Source: Gnetum montanum (Eukaryota > Streptophyta > Gnetopsida > Gnetales > Gnetaceae). From it: DNA of 56,003 nt. The notes below the pieces were generated by a model. The model had not been told where the DNA came from, did not search any database, and saw nothing but the letters and a program-made list of their open reading frames with translations. Of the stretch, positions 11,361-22,165 are shown one piece after another (within the stretch, counting starts at the first letter, position 1; every line of letters begins with the position of its first letter). The position numbers and the translations under genes were made by a program. The stretch is taken from contig MNCI01000908.1 in NCBI GenBank assembly GCA_015680685.1, positions 174,948-230,950 of the forward strand. Reading direction: 5' to 3'.

Positions 11361-12402
11361 TACCCCCATAACTAAATGAAAACTCATCCTCAAGTGAAGA
11401 AGAGGAGGAACAAGTTTTTCACAAAATATTACAAAGGTATGGGATTATTAACTAACATACAAACTAACTCAGATGGAACAAACAGACTCTAAGTGCCCAA
11501 GTGTATCAATTTACAATCTTTTAAAAAATTGGATGTTCATGACAAGAGAAGTGAAAACCCTAGAAAAAATAGACATCCAGCTTCTCTGGTAGTTGAAGAG
11601 TGCTTGAGAAGATTCAATGATCATGAATAGTCCTCATCACATGGTGTTACTACTTTTTGTTTGATGAAAATAATCCCACTTCCAATCCATTCTTCCCACT
11701 ATAATCACAAAAAATTACAAATTAGTGTGCAATGTGTAATGAATAGCTTTGAAGTACCTTGTCTTATTAGTGGTTACACTAGGCAAGGTTGAGATTATGG
11801 TGGATTAATTTGTTAAAAATGTTAGTAGGAAAGTTAAAAATTAGGTGAAGTGGATAAGTAGTCCATGATTAAATTTGAAAAATTCCAAACACAATGAAAT
11901 GATAAAAGAGGGTTTAATGATTCACAACAAATGAAAAGAGTACTACACTGAAAAATGTAGTGAATATGTGCATAATTAGATGTCATTAATAAGGCATGCA
12001 AAAGGATTTGAATATGAGAATGTCTAAGGGTAAAGAACTTAACTAACCCAACCAAAAGATATGCAACTGGGTCCTTCCTAGAGCAGGCATAGGCCTTTTA
12101 TTTCCCTTGCATAACTTCAACCTAAGGATTTTGTGGGCTAAATGGATGAATAACGATTATAGAGAGTTAAAGATAAAAATCCAAAAGAAGCTACCTAGGA
12201 ATTTCAACATATCAAAGTAGGACATCAAACAAGAACATGAAACTGGTAGTGAGGTGAGACATGGATAACATAGGTGGATGAGAGAGAGAGAGTGGAATAG
12301 ATTTCCTGATTATGGTCACATGAAGTCCCTTGTGAATTTTATGGTTAAATGACTTGACAAGATCCATCCTTAGTCCAGACCAAAATCAACCATGTTCAGT
12401 GA
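11361..12402 (-). other. E2 3' non-coding region, part 1
   Basis: Homologous to E1 6,768-7,830. No coding sequence was seen. The last five bases are one copy of the E3 target duplication. Confidence 0.6.
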
Positions 12403-14012
12403 TGAAACACCGTAGAAATTGCGAATCGGCCTAAGGTGAAGATTCACGATTCGGGCGAAAGTTTGCGACAAAAATCCAAAAGACAGAGCAAGGCAAAGAG
12501 GCGTGCAGCATCAAGTCTCCAAGTTTCTTGCAAATTTTAACCTTACTTTTTTTTCTCTATTTACGCTACATTACGCAACATAGCGTAGTGTCCCTTAGCG
12601 TAACTCTGTTTAACATAGCCCGATATCAGAAAGTAACTTACTTCGGCGATTTTGATGAAGTTTAAGGTTTAAGACTTGTTGCATATTCTACTAAGTCTTT
12701 TGTTCAGGGCTGAGCTTACGCTCCATTACGTAGAGCAGCCTAATGAGCTCCCAGAAAGTCAAAGTCAGAGTCCAAAGAAGCGCGACAGATTGATTTCTTC
12801 TTTTTTGCAGATTGGTTGCTTTACGCTCATTACGCTACGCAGCGTAGACAAGCGTAATTTATTGTAAAGATGACCATTTTTACGCTCTATTACGCTTTGC
12901 AACGTAAATGAGCGTAAAACAGCTTGACTCAACTACTTCCATGCTCTATTACGCTCTGCCACGCAACACAGCGTAAACAAGTGTAATACAGCGTAAAGCC
13001 AGTTAAAGCAGTACTAGATATGCACTTATCCACATGCACAATACGCTAATGAGCATATTGTGTGTAATCATGAAGCGGCTTCGGCAAAAGTGGTTGACAA
13101 CATACCTTGCCCCCTTTTTCAAAAGATGTGATGTAACATGACCATTTTCAACATAAAGTTTGCCAAGTCAATGGTATTTTGAAGGTTCAAGACACGTGTC
13201 ATCAGGGTCATGCCTTCTCCACGTACTACCGAACCTATAAATACTCCAATTGGCGAAGAAAGAAATGGGGGAGATCATCGTCATCTTGGGATTTTTTGGG
13301 CAACTATCACCTTTTGAGCAGAGACAGAAGACATTTGCTTGAGCATTGGCAACAGAAGTGATCAGTCCTTTGGCGAAAATACAGTTCTCTCCATTGGCGA
13401 TCATTAGCAGCTTTGAGTAGAGCCTACCGAAGGCAAAGGGAGCAGATCAGAGATCGAGAGATCATCTGGTGCGGTTGGCAAGATTTATTGATCAGAAACA
13501 GTTGATCGATAGACATCAAGACTTGACCTTCCTTGCATTCCATCTTTGGCTTTCGAGGTAGACTGAGCTTCATTCTGTACTCCTTGTTGAGCAGTTTTCT
13601 TGTTATTTTGTGTATGCTTCACACAAGATAAGCGGAGTTTGCCATTGGAACTTTGTATACAATATACCCAATCTTCGGGTCAAAACATAGATCTTGGAAT
13701 TGCGCATCCTTCTTAAATCCGATCCTCCTTGTCGCGTTGACGTTGTCGTTATTTCAATTCACTTACATCGTTTTCTACTCCTTTTACGATTCATTGAATC
13801 AAATTGTTTCACAGAATATCTATATAATACACATATTATCGCAATATTCGTCAATTTACTGATTGAGTAAGTCCCTGTCTGATCGAGAAGACCGTTCAGG
13901 GCACCACGGATTCGTTTTCTCCAGCATGGCCCTCGCACGAATCCGTGGTCAAGATTGTGTACATGGATTTTCGTTTGGTAGTTTCCAGCGATCAACATTT
14001 TCCGTCATTATA
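12403..14012 (+). repeat. E3 LTR1 (5' LTR)
   Basis: 1,610 bp, TG at 12,403; the end corresponds to GTTACA in the other two LTRs but reads ATTATA here (a C-to-T change in the terminal CA). The first 650 bp are packed with TTACGC and GCGTAA words forming imperfect palindromes, such as CTACGCAGCGTAG near 12,835. It carries about 52 extra bases near 13,110-13,160 relative to LTR2, bounded by TTGCC direct repeats, so LTR2 probably lost them by slippage. Confidence 0.92.
13236..13243 (+). promoter_or_regulatory. TATA box of E3 LTR1
   Basis: TATAAATA follows the palindrome-rich part of the LTR and is conserved in LTR2 at 28,217-28,224. The position, about 830 bases into the LTR, fits the U3/R border of an LTR promoter. 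The start of transcription is not determined. Confidence 0.65.
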
Positions 14013-14036
14013 GTTTTCTGGCACTAGAAGGAGGGC
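14013..14036 (+). promoter_or_regulatory. E3 primer binding site
   Basis: Directly after LTR1 the sequence runs GTTTTCTGGCACTAGAAGG and on into GAGGGCC; after LTR2 the matching site is at 28,994-29,017. TGG plus the following bases looks like a tRNA 3'-end complement. I did not assign the tRNA. Confidence 0.55.
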
Positions 14037-14228
14037 CTGAACCTCTAATCAATATTTTACGGGTAGCCCTGTAAGTGATCCATACCCACGTCTATAAAAA
14101 TTGTGTGGTGTAGATTGGTCACAGCAATGATTCCTTTGGAATCCTACAAGGTAAAAAGCCCATTCATAATTCTATTTGGCCGTCGCCTTTTAGATCCTGT
14201 CATTTTTTGTCATTAACCTATCTGAGAA

Positions 14229-16290
14229 ATGGATTCTGTATATGCAACCACTGCCACTATGATCACCACTAACTCAGGTGCCACATCCGTAAATCCCATT
14301 CCCGGACCAGCTTCCGGCACAATAGAACCTCAGGGACCATCGTGTCGTTCATTGAGGTTACAGGGCAAGGATCCTGCTTTCATCGTCGTGACCCTTGAAG
14401 AGTACAATTTCATTTGCATCAAGATCCAGGCAAAACTTGCCCTTAGCCGAGCCGAGATTGAGGCGCAACGAAACTATGAGCTGATCCACAGAGGGGGCCA
14501 AGATTTTACCCCTACTGCATATGACATTATCCCCCTGACTAAACATTATCATGAACTCCTGACCCAACTGGTTATGGCTAGGAGTCAGGCTACAAGGTCC
14601 ATTCAAGAACCTCAAAACGGGAAAGAAGGGGAAGATGAATTCGGAGCCCAATCTAAAAACACAGATTCATACCATACCCTCAGCCCCCATACATACATAA
14701 ATCCCCTATTTCCTCTCACCAAAGAAGCCTCCCATCTCAACTTAGTCATGACTACCCAAACCCATATTCCTATCATCTCGTAGGCCACTACGTAACCATC
14801 AGTCTTGCAAGTACAAATACCATCTCAAAATAACATGGGGGCAGTCTCATCACCACGTGTAATCAGTATTCTGTCAGGGTACCTGCGTCTACTGCACCTC
14901 ATTTCATTCCCCACATGCAACCTCATACCACACCTATAACCCGCCCGGTGCAAAATCCGGTGCAACCCACTGCAAGGCAACAGATCGCAACCACTGTTCA
15001 ATCGCAGCAATCCATTCAACAACCCACGGCTGGTCAGTGGATCCCGCCTATTTCACATAATCAATCTACGTTATACGGTGTGCAACCCGTAGCCGCACCT
15101 ACCACGCATGTCCTGCAGATAAACACATAATACCCTTACAATCTCCATCCTACACATCCGGCGGTGGCCAATCTTTCCGCTCAGCCTGGTGGATGGTGGT
15201 TTTCACAGGCAGCTCCATCCGTGGGGATAGTCCCCATGGCACCACCTGTCAGCCAAGCCATTACTCCATTCCCATTTCCTGGCACTGCTCTTTCAGTCAA
15301 ACCCCCTGCTCCTCCTGCGCAGACTTCTTCATCACCAAGTCTGGATCAAGCTTTTTTTCTTATTTAGACCATCACTAAGGAAGTTAAGTGCCTTAAAGCT
15401 GCTGGCTCTGATACGATACAAATTATCAATTTCTACCAAGATGATCCTATCAGCCCAGTGGTTCCTATGCTGTTGTTGCCGCCAGGGATGTCGTTGCCCC
15501 ATTTTACTAAATATAATGGGGAAGGAGATCCTAATGCTCACCTTGTTACCTTCAGGTTCGAATCCTTGTTATTGCAGCAATGGTTTCAATAGTTCCCTGA
15601 AATGTTTTATAGTCAAGACACACTTGCCCCTGAAAACTAGGCGTTGCATGTGTACAAAGACCCGTTAAACGCAAATAATACACCGTACACAATCAACGTG
15701 GTAAGTACGGACAGTGAAGGGAAGGTACCGCCTAAATAACCCTTTTTTTACACGTACCTACCAACTCACCCTAGGGGGCAAGTTCTTCACCAGCAATTAG
15801 CGTCATCTCAAGGCCACCCTTTGTTATTCGAGCGCCCTCTCTAGCCATAACCCAGTCTCACATTAATGATAAAACCGCGACCATGTCCGCGCCCACTCCT
15901 AAGGTGCCTTTTATCCTTAGGGTACCAAAACCACTAGTTGCCCTTTTATGCAGGGGCAAGCTTCTAGCCAAAACCATCAATCGCCACCCAATAAAAAAAA
16001 GGAAGGAGATGCATCAGTTAATGCCACCAAAAACCACTCTACACTAGGCTTCGCTAAGCCCAAGCCCCTGGCCTCTATCCCTGCGCCTACACCTTGTGGG
16101 CAAGACAAGGGTATAGAAACACAGCCACCTCCCCTCGGCACAAAGAAACACAACCCTCCGACTAACGCTATTCCGCCTCGGGAGATTTGTCTCTTAGGGC
16201 GAATGGAAGAAGATAGAGGAGATAAGCCACCCAGCCAAGAACGGGACCTCCTCGATGCATTTATGCAAGTCAAGCAGGCTCTAAAATAGA
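14229..16290 (+). pseudogene. E3 gag, decayed
   Basis: The ATG at 14,229 opens a 184-codon run ending at 14,783; the same start in the second copy (29,247) supports it. The first part is rich in Pro, Thr and Gln and contains Q-D-F-T-P-T-A-Y-D. Further on, in another frame (15,164 to about 15,740), comes a gag core with F-T-K-Y-N-G-E-G-D-P-N-A-H-L, interrupted by a stop at 15,365-15,367 and three TAG/TAA stops, all explainable as CAG or CAA to TAG or TAA. The rest of the core seems partly deleted between 15,740 and 15,940. A final frame, 15,948-16,289, is Lys/Pro-rich. At least two frameshifts and several stops make it a pseudogene. The capsid-like role is from family knowledge. Confidence 0.7.
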
Positions 16291-16341
16291 AGAATACAAT
16301 GCTGAGCTTCTATGACCTGCTTATGACATCTCAAAAGCACC

Positions 16342-17019
16342 GTGAGGCTATGGTCCGTATGCAAACATCCATACCAGTGGATGAAGGCTTACCAGCGGAA
16401 GAGGAAGCAATACATGCTCATGCTTCCTCCCGCCGCTGAGCAACCTAAACCAACCCCTTTGACCTTTCACGATGAATCCATTAAAGATGATCCTGAGAAA
16501 GGTCAAGTAATGATAGAATCCATGTTTATCACCATCCGGGTTGGTCAACATCGGATCCGGAGGGTACACGTTGACGATGGCGAGGCTACGAATGTCATCC
16601 CTTATCCTATAGTGGATAAGTTGGGCCTGGTCGACCATATCAGTCCTACAACGACATCGTGCCTAAAGTCGTTCAACGGGGCACAGGTTCAAGTCAAGGG
16701 AATGGTGCATATCAAATTTGTGGCAGGGGATCAATTCCCAACAAACGCTACATTTATCGTTGTCGAGGAGATGCCCGGTTTCAACCTGATTCTAGGGAGA
16801 TCCTGGATAGCCCAACTGAGGGTAGTTTCATCACCAATACACCAAGAGATACACCTCCCTTATGCAGGGGGAGAAGTAGTAATACACGGTGATGAAATAA
16901 CTCATAGGACTATCAATAACATAGAGGAAGAACAGGGTTCAGAGATCGAGATGCCTGAAGATCAAACCCATGTTCGAGTTCCCGAACAAGTTGAAATGAA
17001 TGATGAAAACCTAGCCTAG
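16342..17019 (+). pseudogene. E3 aspartic protease region
   Basis: A 225-codon open frame. Around residues 75-90 it reads R-R-V-H-V-D-D-G-E-A-T-N-V-I-P, at the place where Tat-lineage proteases carry V-D-(T/G)-G-S/A and a hydrophobic run; the second half has F-N-L-I-L-G-R-S-W, the usual I-L-G-R-x-W motif. The active-site triplet is D-D-G, not the common D-T/S-G, so activity is doubtful. The frame ends in an acidic linker. In related elements this linker leads straight into RT; here RT starts only at about 22,166, after the antisense cassette. Confidence 0.75.
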
Positions 17020-17358
17020 GCAAACCTACCATTTCAGGGAGAAGAAGATGATGTGAAAGAGTCAGGCCATAAACCTCCTCGCCCTTGAATGTAAAAGCCA
17101 TTAAGAAACAATTGCGGGCTAGCGATTGATCTAAGTGGTATTTACGCGCATCGTTACACTTTTACTAGTTTTCCGCTTACACTTATCAAATTTGATTGTC
17201 AGTTTTCTTTAATATATATACATATTTACGCTTTCTATCCATTACACTATTTACATTTCCCATTTTACGCCATTTACGCTTCTTGACTTCTATTCGTCAT
17301 ATTAGCACGATTACGCAGATATGTACATTTTTATTAATTACACTCCCAGACGTATGCA
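17020..17358 (+). other. Short linker and spacer after E3 protease
   Basis: The protease frame continues a few codons past a stop (to about 17,087) and then decays. The rest is AT-rich with several TTTACGC words like those of the E3 LTR. No gene. Confidence 0.5.
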
Positions 17359-17502
17359 GATGGCCCACAACGGCCTAAAACTAGCGATGGCCCGCAATGG
17401 CCTAAAACTAGTAAAAGCCCGCAATGACCTAAAACTAGCAAGTTCATTCATTTTTATCTTACGCAAATGCTATGTGATGGCCCGCAATGGCCTTAAACTA
17501 GC
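17359..17502 (+). repeat. 27-bp minisatellite, four copies
   Basis: Copies at 17,359-17,385, 17,386-17,412 and 17,413-17,439 are head to tail; a fourth lies at 17,476-17,502 after a 36-base spacer. The consensus is GATGGCCCGCAATGGCCTAA followed by AACTAGC. It creates a false 93-codon plus frame. The core CCGCAATGRCCTAAAACT recurs at 21,961-21,982 and in the array at 25,680-26,240. Confidence 0.85.
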
Positions 17503-17695
17503 TACTCCATTCTACAGTCGTAATAACGTAACCTATCCAAAGTCTTTAACAATTCTGTTTACGCTTTGTATAAATAAAGACATAAAATTAAACGTAAAAT
17601 AAATAAGAAACCATAAAAAAATCTCATAAGTAATCTTGCCAACATTCATATTGCCATTGTTCAATGTCATCAATAAAATCATGCGTAAGTCACAA

Positions 17696-17929
17696 TTACG
17701 CATCCCCCCTAGTACCAGTGTCACCAGTATCCCTTAAGTCTGCCTCTAACCCTAACAAATCATCCTCGAGTGGGCCATCCTTTTTAGAGAGTATTCCTTC
17801 GTGAGGAATGTCATCTTCATGGGGTTCTTGCACTAACACTAGCTCCCCAAGAGGACGGTCTGTGTCATTATGCTCTTCTTCCTGAACATGCTCCTCATCC
17901 TATTCACCTTCTTCATCCACTCCTTGTAC
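17696..17929 (-). pseudogene. Exon 8 of the antisense gene: acidic C-terminus
   Basis: 78 codons after the acceptor TGTATGTAG, about one third Asp or Glu, with one TAG (probably CAG) near the start and a terminal TAA. Such acidic tails are common in chromatin-associated and nuclear proteins, but no motif allows a function to be named. Confidence 0.6.
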
Positions 17930-18007
17930 CTACATACAATAAATACATAAGCAAAAACCATGATAAAACAAATCAAAAAATTTAAATTCAATAACATTGA
18001 AACTTAC

Positions 18008-18804
18008 TCGCGATGGTCTTGCATCCATAGCAAAGGGGAGTTGGTCTAAACCGACCCACAGGCGTTGCATAATTTCGTCTTCGATTAGCTCAGACCAAAC
18101 TCCATCCCCCAGATTAGTTCTAGCCTTCACCTTCCCCTTCTCCACACTAGTTCATCGAGGTGGTTTGGGGAAGAAAGTAGGGACTGTAGTCTCTTCCCCG
18201 GGAAGAGTAATTTCCCTTTCTGAGGATGCGCTTACCATCACCTGCTCCTGGAACTTCTTAAAGGCCTTAGATGCACCAATGACGTCAAGGAACACCCGCA
18301 AGGATTGAGCTTCAACTGCAGAATCTCGATAGTGCTAATGATAAGTGAGAATTTCTCACTTATACAGATGCTTGTGATCTTTTTCTTTCTGCCCCCACTC
18401 TTGGACGCTTGCGCAAAAGTCCTTCCAGTCTTGGTTCTTCTGGGCCAAGAGCTCTATTTGCATCCTTTGCTCCACCAATTCCCGACTGGTTTGAACGCTG
18501 TTTCTGACTGCAGTCCAGTAGCGAGCGTAGTCGATAATAGCCATCCACCAGTCCTCTTCACCCGTTCCTCGCACCTGCAGGAATTCACATCGCGATTTTA
18601 AGTCTCTGACCTCTTTGGTCAGAGACATCCTTTCCTTCTCTAACATCTGCAGCTTCTTCCAGAGGTCTTCATTGACGTTTTGACTCTCCCACAAGGAGCG
18701 GGTTGAGCGTAACGCACATTTACGCATTTCTTTGTAAATGTTGCATGGCACGACTGCCCCTTCTGATGAAGGCTCCATTGTGTCTAGGTCAAGGGGCTCC
18801 GTAC
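18008..18804 (-). pseudogene. Exon 7 of the antisense gene: coiled-coil region
   Basis: Opens after TTATCAG with G-T-E-P-L-D-L-D and runs 152 codons without a stop, then on past three TGA/TAG codons to the GTAAGT donor at 18,007. Two stretches look like coiled coils (W-K-K-L-Q-M-L-E-K-E-R with E-V-R-D-L-K-S-R, and E-L-V-E-Q-R-M-Q-I-E-L-L-A-Q-K-N). The second half includes F-L-D-V-I-G-A-S-K-A-F-K-K-F. A coiled coil suggests self-association or a structural partner; this is inference. Confidence 0.55.
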
Positions 18805-19360
18805 CTGATAACAAATATTATCAAACGTAAATAAACATTACAGCCTTATAATAAAATAAGCGTACAATAGCAGTAACATACCAGACCCAGAGTCCACACG
18901 CTCAAGGCACTCGATCATATCACTAACAATGCCTTCCATGAAGGCAAAATTATCAGGGAATTCCCCCCACACTCTGGTGACAACGGCGGATGGGGATGCA
19001 CCTTGTTCATCTATAGCATAATTAAGTTAAAATTTCTAGTTATTAACAGAATTCCTTAAAAATCCTAATACACTGATTACCTCTACCTGTTACAGTGGGG
19101 AGTGCGTCAACGTTTTCCGCCTCCTCTCTCTCCTCACGCACAAGGGTCTATGCGTCACTCATTCTAACAGCTGGGGCCTCCTCTTCCAAAACTAAGGCTC
19201 CTTCCCCATGTCGTCATACCACTGCCCCTATTTTAGGGGTCAACCGCTCCGTAGGCCTCCCTGTTCATGCCACATAAAACATTTAAACAATTTAGAATAT
19301 CCTGAATAAAGCTGCGTAATACAATAATTGCCATAACTTTCACTATGTCTTTACGCTTAC

Positions 19361-20401
19361 TAGGTGGAGGTTTACTCCGCTGAACTCTGACTTGCACAGT
19401 TTTGTCTATGCCACCCATTGGTTCCGCAGGAGACTCGGTTAGGTGAGGCCTTTTATGCTGAACCGAGGCATCTACTATCTCTGCAACCAGACGCTTCCCT
19501 TGTGACGCATCACCAGTGTAAGTGGGAAGCACCCCACCTATGCTGTCAAGGCCCCGCATTCGAGGTGCCACCATATCCCTAGTCGTTATAGACAGTGACT
19601 TCCCAATTTCCTTCGGAGGATCCTATGCCCAGGTAGTGCCAAAGATATGAGAAATCCAAGGTTTGGATAACTGGTCTCGATCTTGTAGCACCCAGACCCC
19701 ATTCCTCTGGATAACCAAAAATTTGACGAAACGCCAGAGGTAAGCTATGAAGAAGGTGAAGTGCACACTGAAACGTGACTTGAGCTTTTGGTGGAGCCTC
19801 ACCATTTCAGTGCGTAACCCCTCAGCAAAATAGCTTGCCCAGTCAAATTGGGTCCCTTCCTCCATCACCTCTCGCATAATACAGGCCTGTTCTATAGTAA
19901 AGAACTTCCCCTACGAGAGTGTTTTGGGGAAAGCTTGGGCTTGGAAGAGGGGATAAATAGTCTTGGCGACCTCTAATTCGATCTTTGATCCCCTTGGTTT
20001 CCTTCTTGGTCCCCAACCACTCCTCCAGCTCTTCCTGACATTTAACACTTCTCCTTGATTTTTCCTCTATGGGAAGATCATCAGAGGGGATGCCGAAGAG
20101 GTCAGTAAATAGCTGAGCTTCGATATCAAAGTTTACACACATGTGACGCATGCGTGTGCAAAAACATTCAACTCCCTCGCTGAAGGAGTTAACTAGGGTC
20201 AACATTTTGCTTGCGGGACATCAGGGGTTACAGCTAAGAATAAATGCATTAGCCTCACTTCCCGTAGCTTGATGACCAACGCAACTGGGGCCACTGCGTG
20301 GCCAAGCCAACGTTGTGCCTCCTTTATGTCACCATAACGGAAAAGGAGGGTGTTCGCCTCACGGTCGGAAATCGTGATGGTAATCTCCCAGGATTCCCTG
20401 A
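19361..20401 (-). pseudogene. Exon 4 of the antisense gene: large unrecognised exon
   Basis: The longest exon (1,041 bases). It starts after TTATCAG, completing a codon split with exon 3. The protein passes through W-E-I-T-I-T-I-S-D-R-E-A-N, then L-F-T-D-L-F-G-I-P-S-D-D, then F-F-T-I-E-Q-A-C-I-M-R-E-V, F-D-W-A-S-Y-F-A-E-G-L, and a hydrophobic stretch F-T-F-F-I-A-Y-L-W-R-F-V-K-F-L that could be a membrane or core segment. A one-base shift near 20,205 and another near 20,000 must be assumed to follow it, plus two TAG stops. I do not recognise the domain. Confidence 0.55.
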
Positions 20402-20869
20402 CTGATAACACAAGGCACATGTCAAGATAGCAAAAACACTATTATGCAATATTTCAAAACAAAAAAAATATAATACCCTGTAACTAATAGCAGCAACGAA
20501 ACTTTACCAGGTCCAAATGACAAAGGAAATGGAGGGAGCTTCCTTTGCACTTCCACAAGGGTGAGGGGTGGGTTCAAATTCCATTCCTCATGTAACCACC
20601 CGAGGTTCTAACAATTCTTGAAGGAATCAGCATAACGGGTGGGATACTCAGGAATGTCAAAGGCCGTTTGCCCCATTACACCGGCGCGTACATTGCTGAT
20701 GGACATAAACTCCTTTATTGTTGTTTCGGTCCAAGACAATGTATCATTATTTCCTACTAACCCATTTTCATTGATGGAAAACCTGTATCATATAACACAT
20801 TACTATCCTATGCTTTGCAAATTCAGACATTAGAAACATAGTGACAATACCGCTAGTAAAATAACTTAC

Positions 20870-21318
20870 CTGCCCAAATAATACACTATGCCTGGTGGAT
20901 TCTGAAAGTAAGTCGAGACATGACGAGCCACGAAAAAAGTATTATACGCATGATACAGCTAAATTTGGGCATCTCCCAGATCCAACTTAGATGTCTGAAT
21001 CCTCTGGCACTAAGTTCACGGTCTTGGGGACGCCCAGTATCAATAGCCCCATCTGTCAGGAAAGCCAAGACGCCCTGCGTAGAACCCACTAACAGATGTT
21101 CCAAACTAGCGCCGGCCACATCGCCCGATAGATGCAACCACACAATAATACTGTAGTTACATAGCAAAAACTGCAAAAACTCCAGCACACCCTTTCGGAA
21201 CCAGATAGCCTTCCCCTGCAACCGAGTCTGAGGAGGAGGAACATTGGGTACGATAGGGTTTATACAACATAAAACCCCAATTATATCCAAAACGATTAGG
21301 ACGGGTTTCACCATGATA
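20870..21318 (-). pseudogene. Exon 2 of the antisense gene: HAD/FCP1-like block
   Basis: The exon follows the acceptor TGTATAG and reads M-V-K-P-V-L-I-V-L-D-I-I-G-V-L, then about 30 residues later R-K-G-V-L-E-F-L-Q-F-L and N-Y-S-I-I-V-W. This resembles the hhhh-D-x-(D/N)-G-x-L motif, the R-P-G-x-x-E-F-L segment and the hhhW segment of NIF/FCP1-type phosphatases of the HAD superfamily. The second acidic residue is not kept, so catalysis is doubtful. Near the exon end the coding frame shifts: N-T-F-F-V-A and N-P-P-G-I-V-Y-Y-L-G are in a different frame, joined in phase to exon 3 through the GTAAGT donor. The assignment rests on short motifs only and could be wrong. Confidence 0.4.
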
Positions 21319-21821
21319 CTATACAGAAAATAAACACATTACCATCTAGATTCCGATTGCATGCTTAAACTATAGGAAAATTTACAAAATTACGCTCTAG
21401 CCATACAGCCGAAATTGCCGAAACCCTTGTAATAGTACAAGGTTTGTCTCAGAAAACGGTGATAGACGCAATACTGTTGTCTAAATCCTCGCTTCAATAC
21501 GAGGTCTACAGCCTAAAACCCTAGTTTACGCAGAGGACGCAAAAAAAAGCGTATCACAGGAAGCAATATGCGTAAGTAAGGGATAACCTACTAATTCAAG
21601 GAAGTGACATTTCTCACTTCGACCAAGGCCTGCGAAGCACGCTGCAGGCTCCTTTGTACTTCGTCGATTTTAGCCAACTTGGTATTCTTTCCTCTCACTT
21701 TCAGCGCCATTGTTATAGTCCTGAACACCTTCACAAATAATGCACTGCAATCTTTTGCTCTTTCTCCTTCTCTTTGTGACAACCAAGAATTCAAATTTGC
21801 GATAGCCAACAGCCTATTTTT

Positions 21822-22165
21822 AAAACAAACTACCTACTTATATGCGAAACTAACCAACTTGATGCCCAATTTAAGCGAAACTTGTCCAAATGCTAATCTC
21901 AGTATGAGCTGGAACCCGAAAATCAATGCATTAATTACGACAGATATCGCATGCATTACGGTCCGAAATGACCTTAAACTACTACATCTTATCTCCTTGT
22001 AATCAGGTCGCATTAATTACAGGTTGTTCACGATGTTCAAAATTTAGTTAGCTTCTCATGTTTAGAAACGTCATATCACATCCTTTTTCTTTTTAAACTA
22101 AACCAAGCGTTATACGCTAAATGTTTATCGCATCCAACTTAGCATTTTTCTAATTACTTTCATAT
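21822..22165. other. Spacer between antisense gene and E3 RT
   Basis: Would hold the 5' end and promoter of the antisense gene. No clear TATA box on the minus strand. It contains one copy of the minisatellite core at 21,961-21,982 and scattered GCGTAA-like words. The plus frame of 132 codons at 21,604-22,002 lies mostly over antisense exon 1 and is a shadow. Confidence 0.45.

Larger units (their letters stand above)
10755..12402 (-). mobile_element. E2, Athila-type retrotransposon, 3' part
   Basis: It contains part of the 3' LTR (10,755-11,360), the polypurine tract next to it (TTAGTTATGGGGGTA on the minus strand) and about 1 kb of 3' non-coding sequence. It is separated from the rest of E2 (29,953-35,229) by the insertion of E3; the five bases AGTGA at 12,398-12,402 are repeated at 29,953-29,957. 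Aligned against E1 6,768-7,830 the two flanks of E3 join without loss. Confidence 0.85.
17696..21821 (-). pseudogene. Multi-exon antisense gene carried inside E3
   Basis: Eight exons (minus strand): 21,821-21,592; 21,318-20,870; 20,782-20,508; 20,401-19,361; 19,260-19,087; 19,010-18,882; 18,804-18,008; 17,929-17,696. All seven introns (76 to 273 bases) start GT and end AG, several with GTAAG/GTATG donors and pyrimidine-rich or TATCAG acceptors, and codons split at the junctions read through in phase. The last exon ends in TAA at 17,698-17,696. The product would be about 1,100 residues: HAD-like N-terminus, unrecognised middle, coiled coils, acidic tail. No ATG is evident in exon 1, which is preceded by AAATAG, so an upstream exon is possible. 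About ten in-frame stops, mostly TAG or TGA from CAG or CGA, and two or three frameshifts in exons 2 and 4 show decay. Introns in antisense escape removal during the retrotransposon cycle. The family is not recognised; extra antisense genes are known in Tat-type elements such as Grande, usually after pol. Confidence 0.75.

Noticed and set aside
13168-13404. Paired plus and minus frames in E3 LTR1, repeated in LTR2
   Set aside because: Conserved only because the LTRs are recent copies; they overlap the TATA region and have no family signal.
17321-17602. 93-codon plus frame
   Set aside because: Runs over the 27-bp minisatellite, whose length is a multiple of three; an artefact.
17997-18601. 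Plus frames opposite antisense exon 7
   Set aside because: Shadows of the antisense gene; the minus strand has splice sites and phase.
17020-22165. The antisense cassette as a separate nested transposon
   Set aside because: No terminal repeats or target duplication found at its borders; the multi-exon gene structure fits a carried gene better.
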